Positions 63,530 through 64,000 of a DNA stretch of 64,000 nt are shown here, in pieces (within the stretch, counting starts at the first letter, position 1; each line of letters starts with the position of its first letter). Under the pieces are notes generated by a model. That model searched no databases. It was given only the letters and a program-made list of their open reading frames with translations, and was not told the origin of the DNA. The translations under genes and the position numbers were made by a program. The DNA is from Streptomyces asoensis (lineage in GTDB: Bacteria; Actinomycetota; Actinomycetes; Streptomycetales; Streptomycetaceae): assembly GCF_013085465.1 (NCBI RefSeq), contig NZ_CP049838.1, forward strand, positions 3,534,001 through 3,598,000, in the 5' to 3' direction.

Positions 63530-63629
63530 GGTCAGAAGACGGTAAGAGGGGTTCCTTAGGGGACGCTGAGAGGAGCCTGGGGCACGGATGAGTCCCGGGC
63601 TCCGGTCGGCGTTTTTCACATCGGGGTTT

Positions 63630-64000
63630 TCACACCCGCCGTACTCCGCTCCTACCGTCGGCCACCCGCAGCTTCGCGAGCGTACGGGCGGTCGCCTTCG
63701 GCTTGAGGACGGTGTCGACGACGCGGACGGTCGCGTCGACGGCGTCGGCGCGGAGGTCGAAGAGGTGGTAGCCGCGGTGGGCGTCGATCAGCTTCCAGTG
63801 CGGGTTGTCGGCCTTCAGCGGGTCCCACTGGGCGTGGAAGGCGGCCTGGTCCTGGTCGCCGTTGCTGGAGATGGACGTGCCGACGAACTCGGCGCCGACG
63901 ACGGCGGAGCCCGGGTCGGCGAAGTCCTTCCTCAGGTCGCTGATCATGCTCAGGTGCCGGTCGCCGCTGAGGACGACCGGGTTGCGGACCGAGGCGAACT
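63630..64000 (-). CDS. phoD: PhoD-family alkaline phosphatase/phosphodiesterase, C-terminal part (truncated by window edge)
   Basis: The visible 122 residues, read in frame from the window edge, are RNPVVLSGDRHLSMISDLR, DFADPGSAVVGAEFVGTSIS, SNGDQDQ, and a C-terminal AHRGYHLFDLRADAVDATVR. The GDRH (metal ligand) block and VGAEFVGTSISS are clear PhoD hallmarks. The start and the N-terminal Tat signal lie beyond 64000. PhoD in Bacillus and Streptomyces is an exported phosphodiesterase; the Bacillus one degrades wall teichoic acid, which fits the neighbouring cluster. The gene ends 101 bases before the sulfotransferase start, on the same strand. Confidence 0.88.
   Translation of the reverse strand, partial: FASVRNPVVLSGDRHLSMISDLRKDFADPGSAVVGAEFVGTSISSNGDQDQAAFHAQWDPLKADNPHWKLIDAHRGYHLFDLRADAVDATVRVVDTVLKPKATARTLAKLRVADGRSGVRRV

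Overview
The window is chromosomal DNA of a Streptomyces, close to the S. coelicolor/lividans group. GC content is very high with strong third-position GC bias. GTG starts are frequent, Tat/lipoprotein signals are typical, and the gene order (tricorn protease, rsmE, dnaJ-hrcA, hemW, lepA, rpsT, holA, comEC-comEA, leuS, nadD-LCP-rsfS, proA-proB) matches from memory the S. coelicolor core region around SCO2540-SCO2592. No prophage, insertion sequence or CRISPR array was seen.

Layout. 0-3.3 kb: an iron-regulated haem-uptake locus (two DmdR/IdeR-type iron boxes, an HtaA protein, a wall/membrane-anchored partner, an HmuT-like lipoprotein). 3.3-12.2 kb: housekeeping (adenine/adenosine deaminase, tRNase Z, HIT protein, tricorn protease, a lipoprotein, a VOC protein, RsmE, nitronate monooxygenase). 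12.4-14.6 kb: hrcA-dnaJ behind a CIRCE operator. 14.7-21.6 kb: a metallo-beta-lactamase-fold protein, a DUF3097 protein, hemW, a DyP peroxidase and a large SpoIIE phosphatase, separated by GC-rich minisatellites. 21.8-34.5 kb: acyl-CoA synthetase, lepA, rpsT, an NTF2-like protein, holA, comEC-comEA, degV and a membrane protein. 34.7-37.8 kb: leuS with an upstream Leu-rich leader peptide and attenuator. 38-41 kb: a translationally coupled pair, a bis-haem b-type membrane protein plus a NuoF-like/ferredoxin fusion, probably a transmembrane electron-transfer module.

41.1-44.5 kb: two identical tRNA-Ala(GGC) genes bracket two tiny zinc-ribbon proteins, an MFS exporter and its divergent XRE/MmyB-type regulator. 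44.6-48.9 kb: nadD, a degenerate LytR-type protein, rsfS, a histidine phosphatase and two very small membrane proteins. 49-55.2 kb: an M48 protease, two bitopic proteins sharing a cytoplasmic motif, then proA, a hypothetical gene and proB.

55.4-64 kb: a cell-wall polymer cluster. It encodes a pyruvyltransferase, a TarS/TarP-like glycosyltransferase, a TagF-like polymerase, an IspD-SDR fusion of the CDP-ribitol-synthase type, a sulfotransferase-fold protein and the 3' end of a PhoD-like phosphodiesterase. Together they suggest a (ribitol-)phosphate teichoic acid carrying sugar and perhaps pyruvate and sulfate.

All calls rest on reading the sequence and on recalled family motifs; no database search was run.
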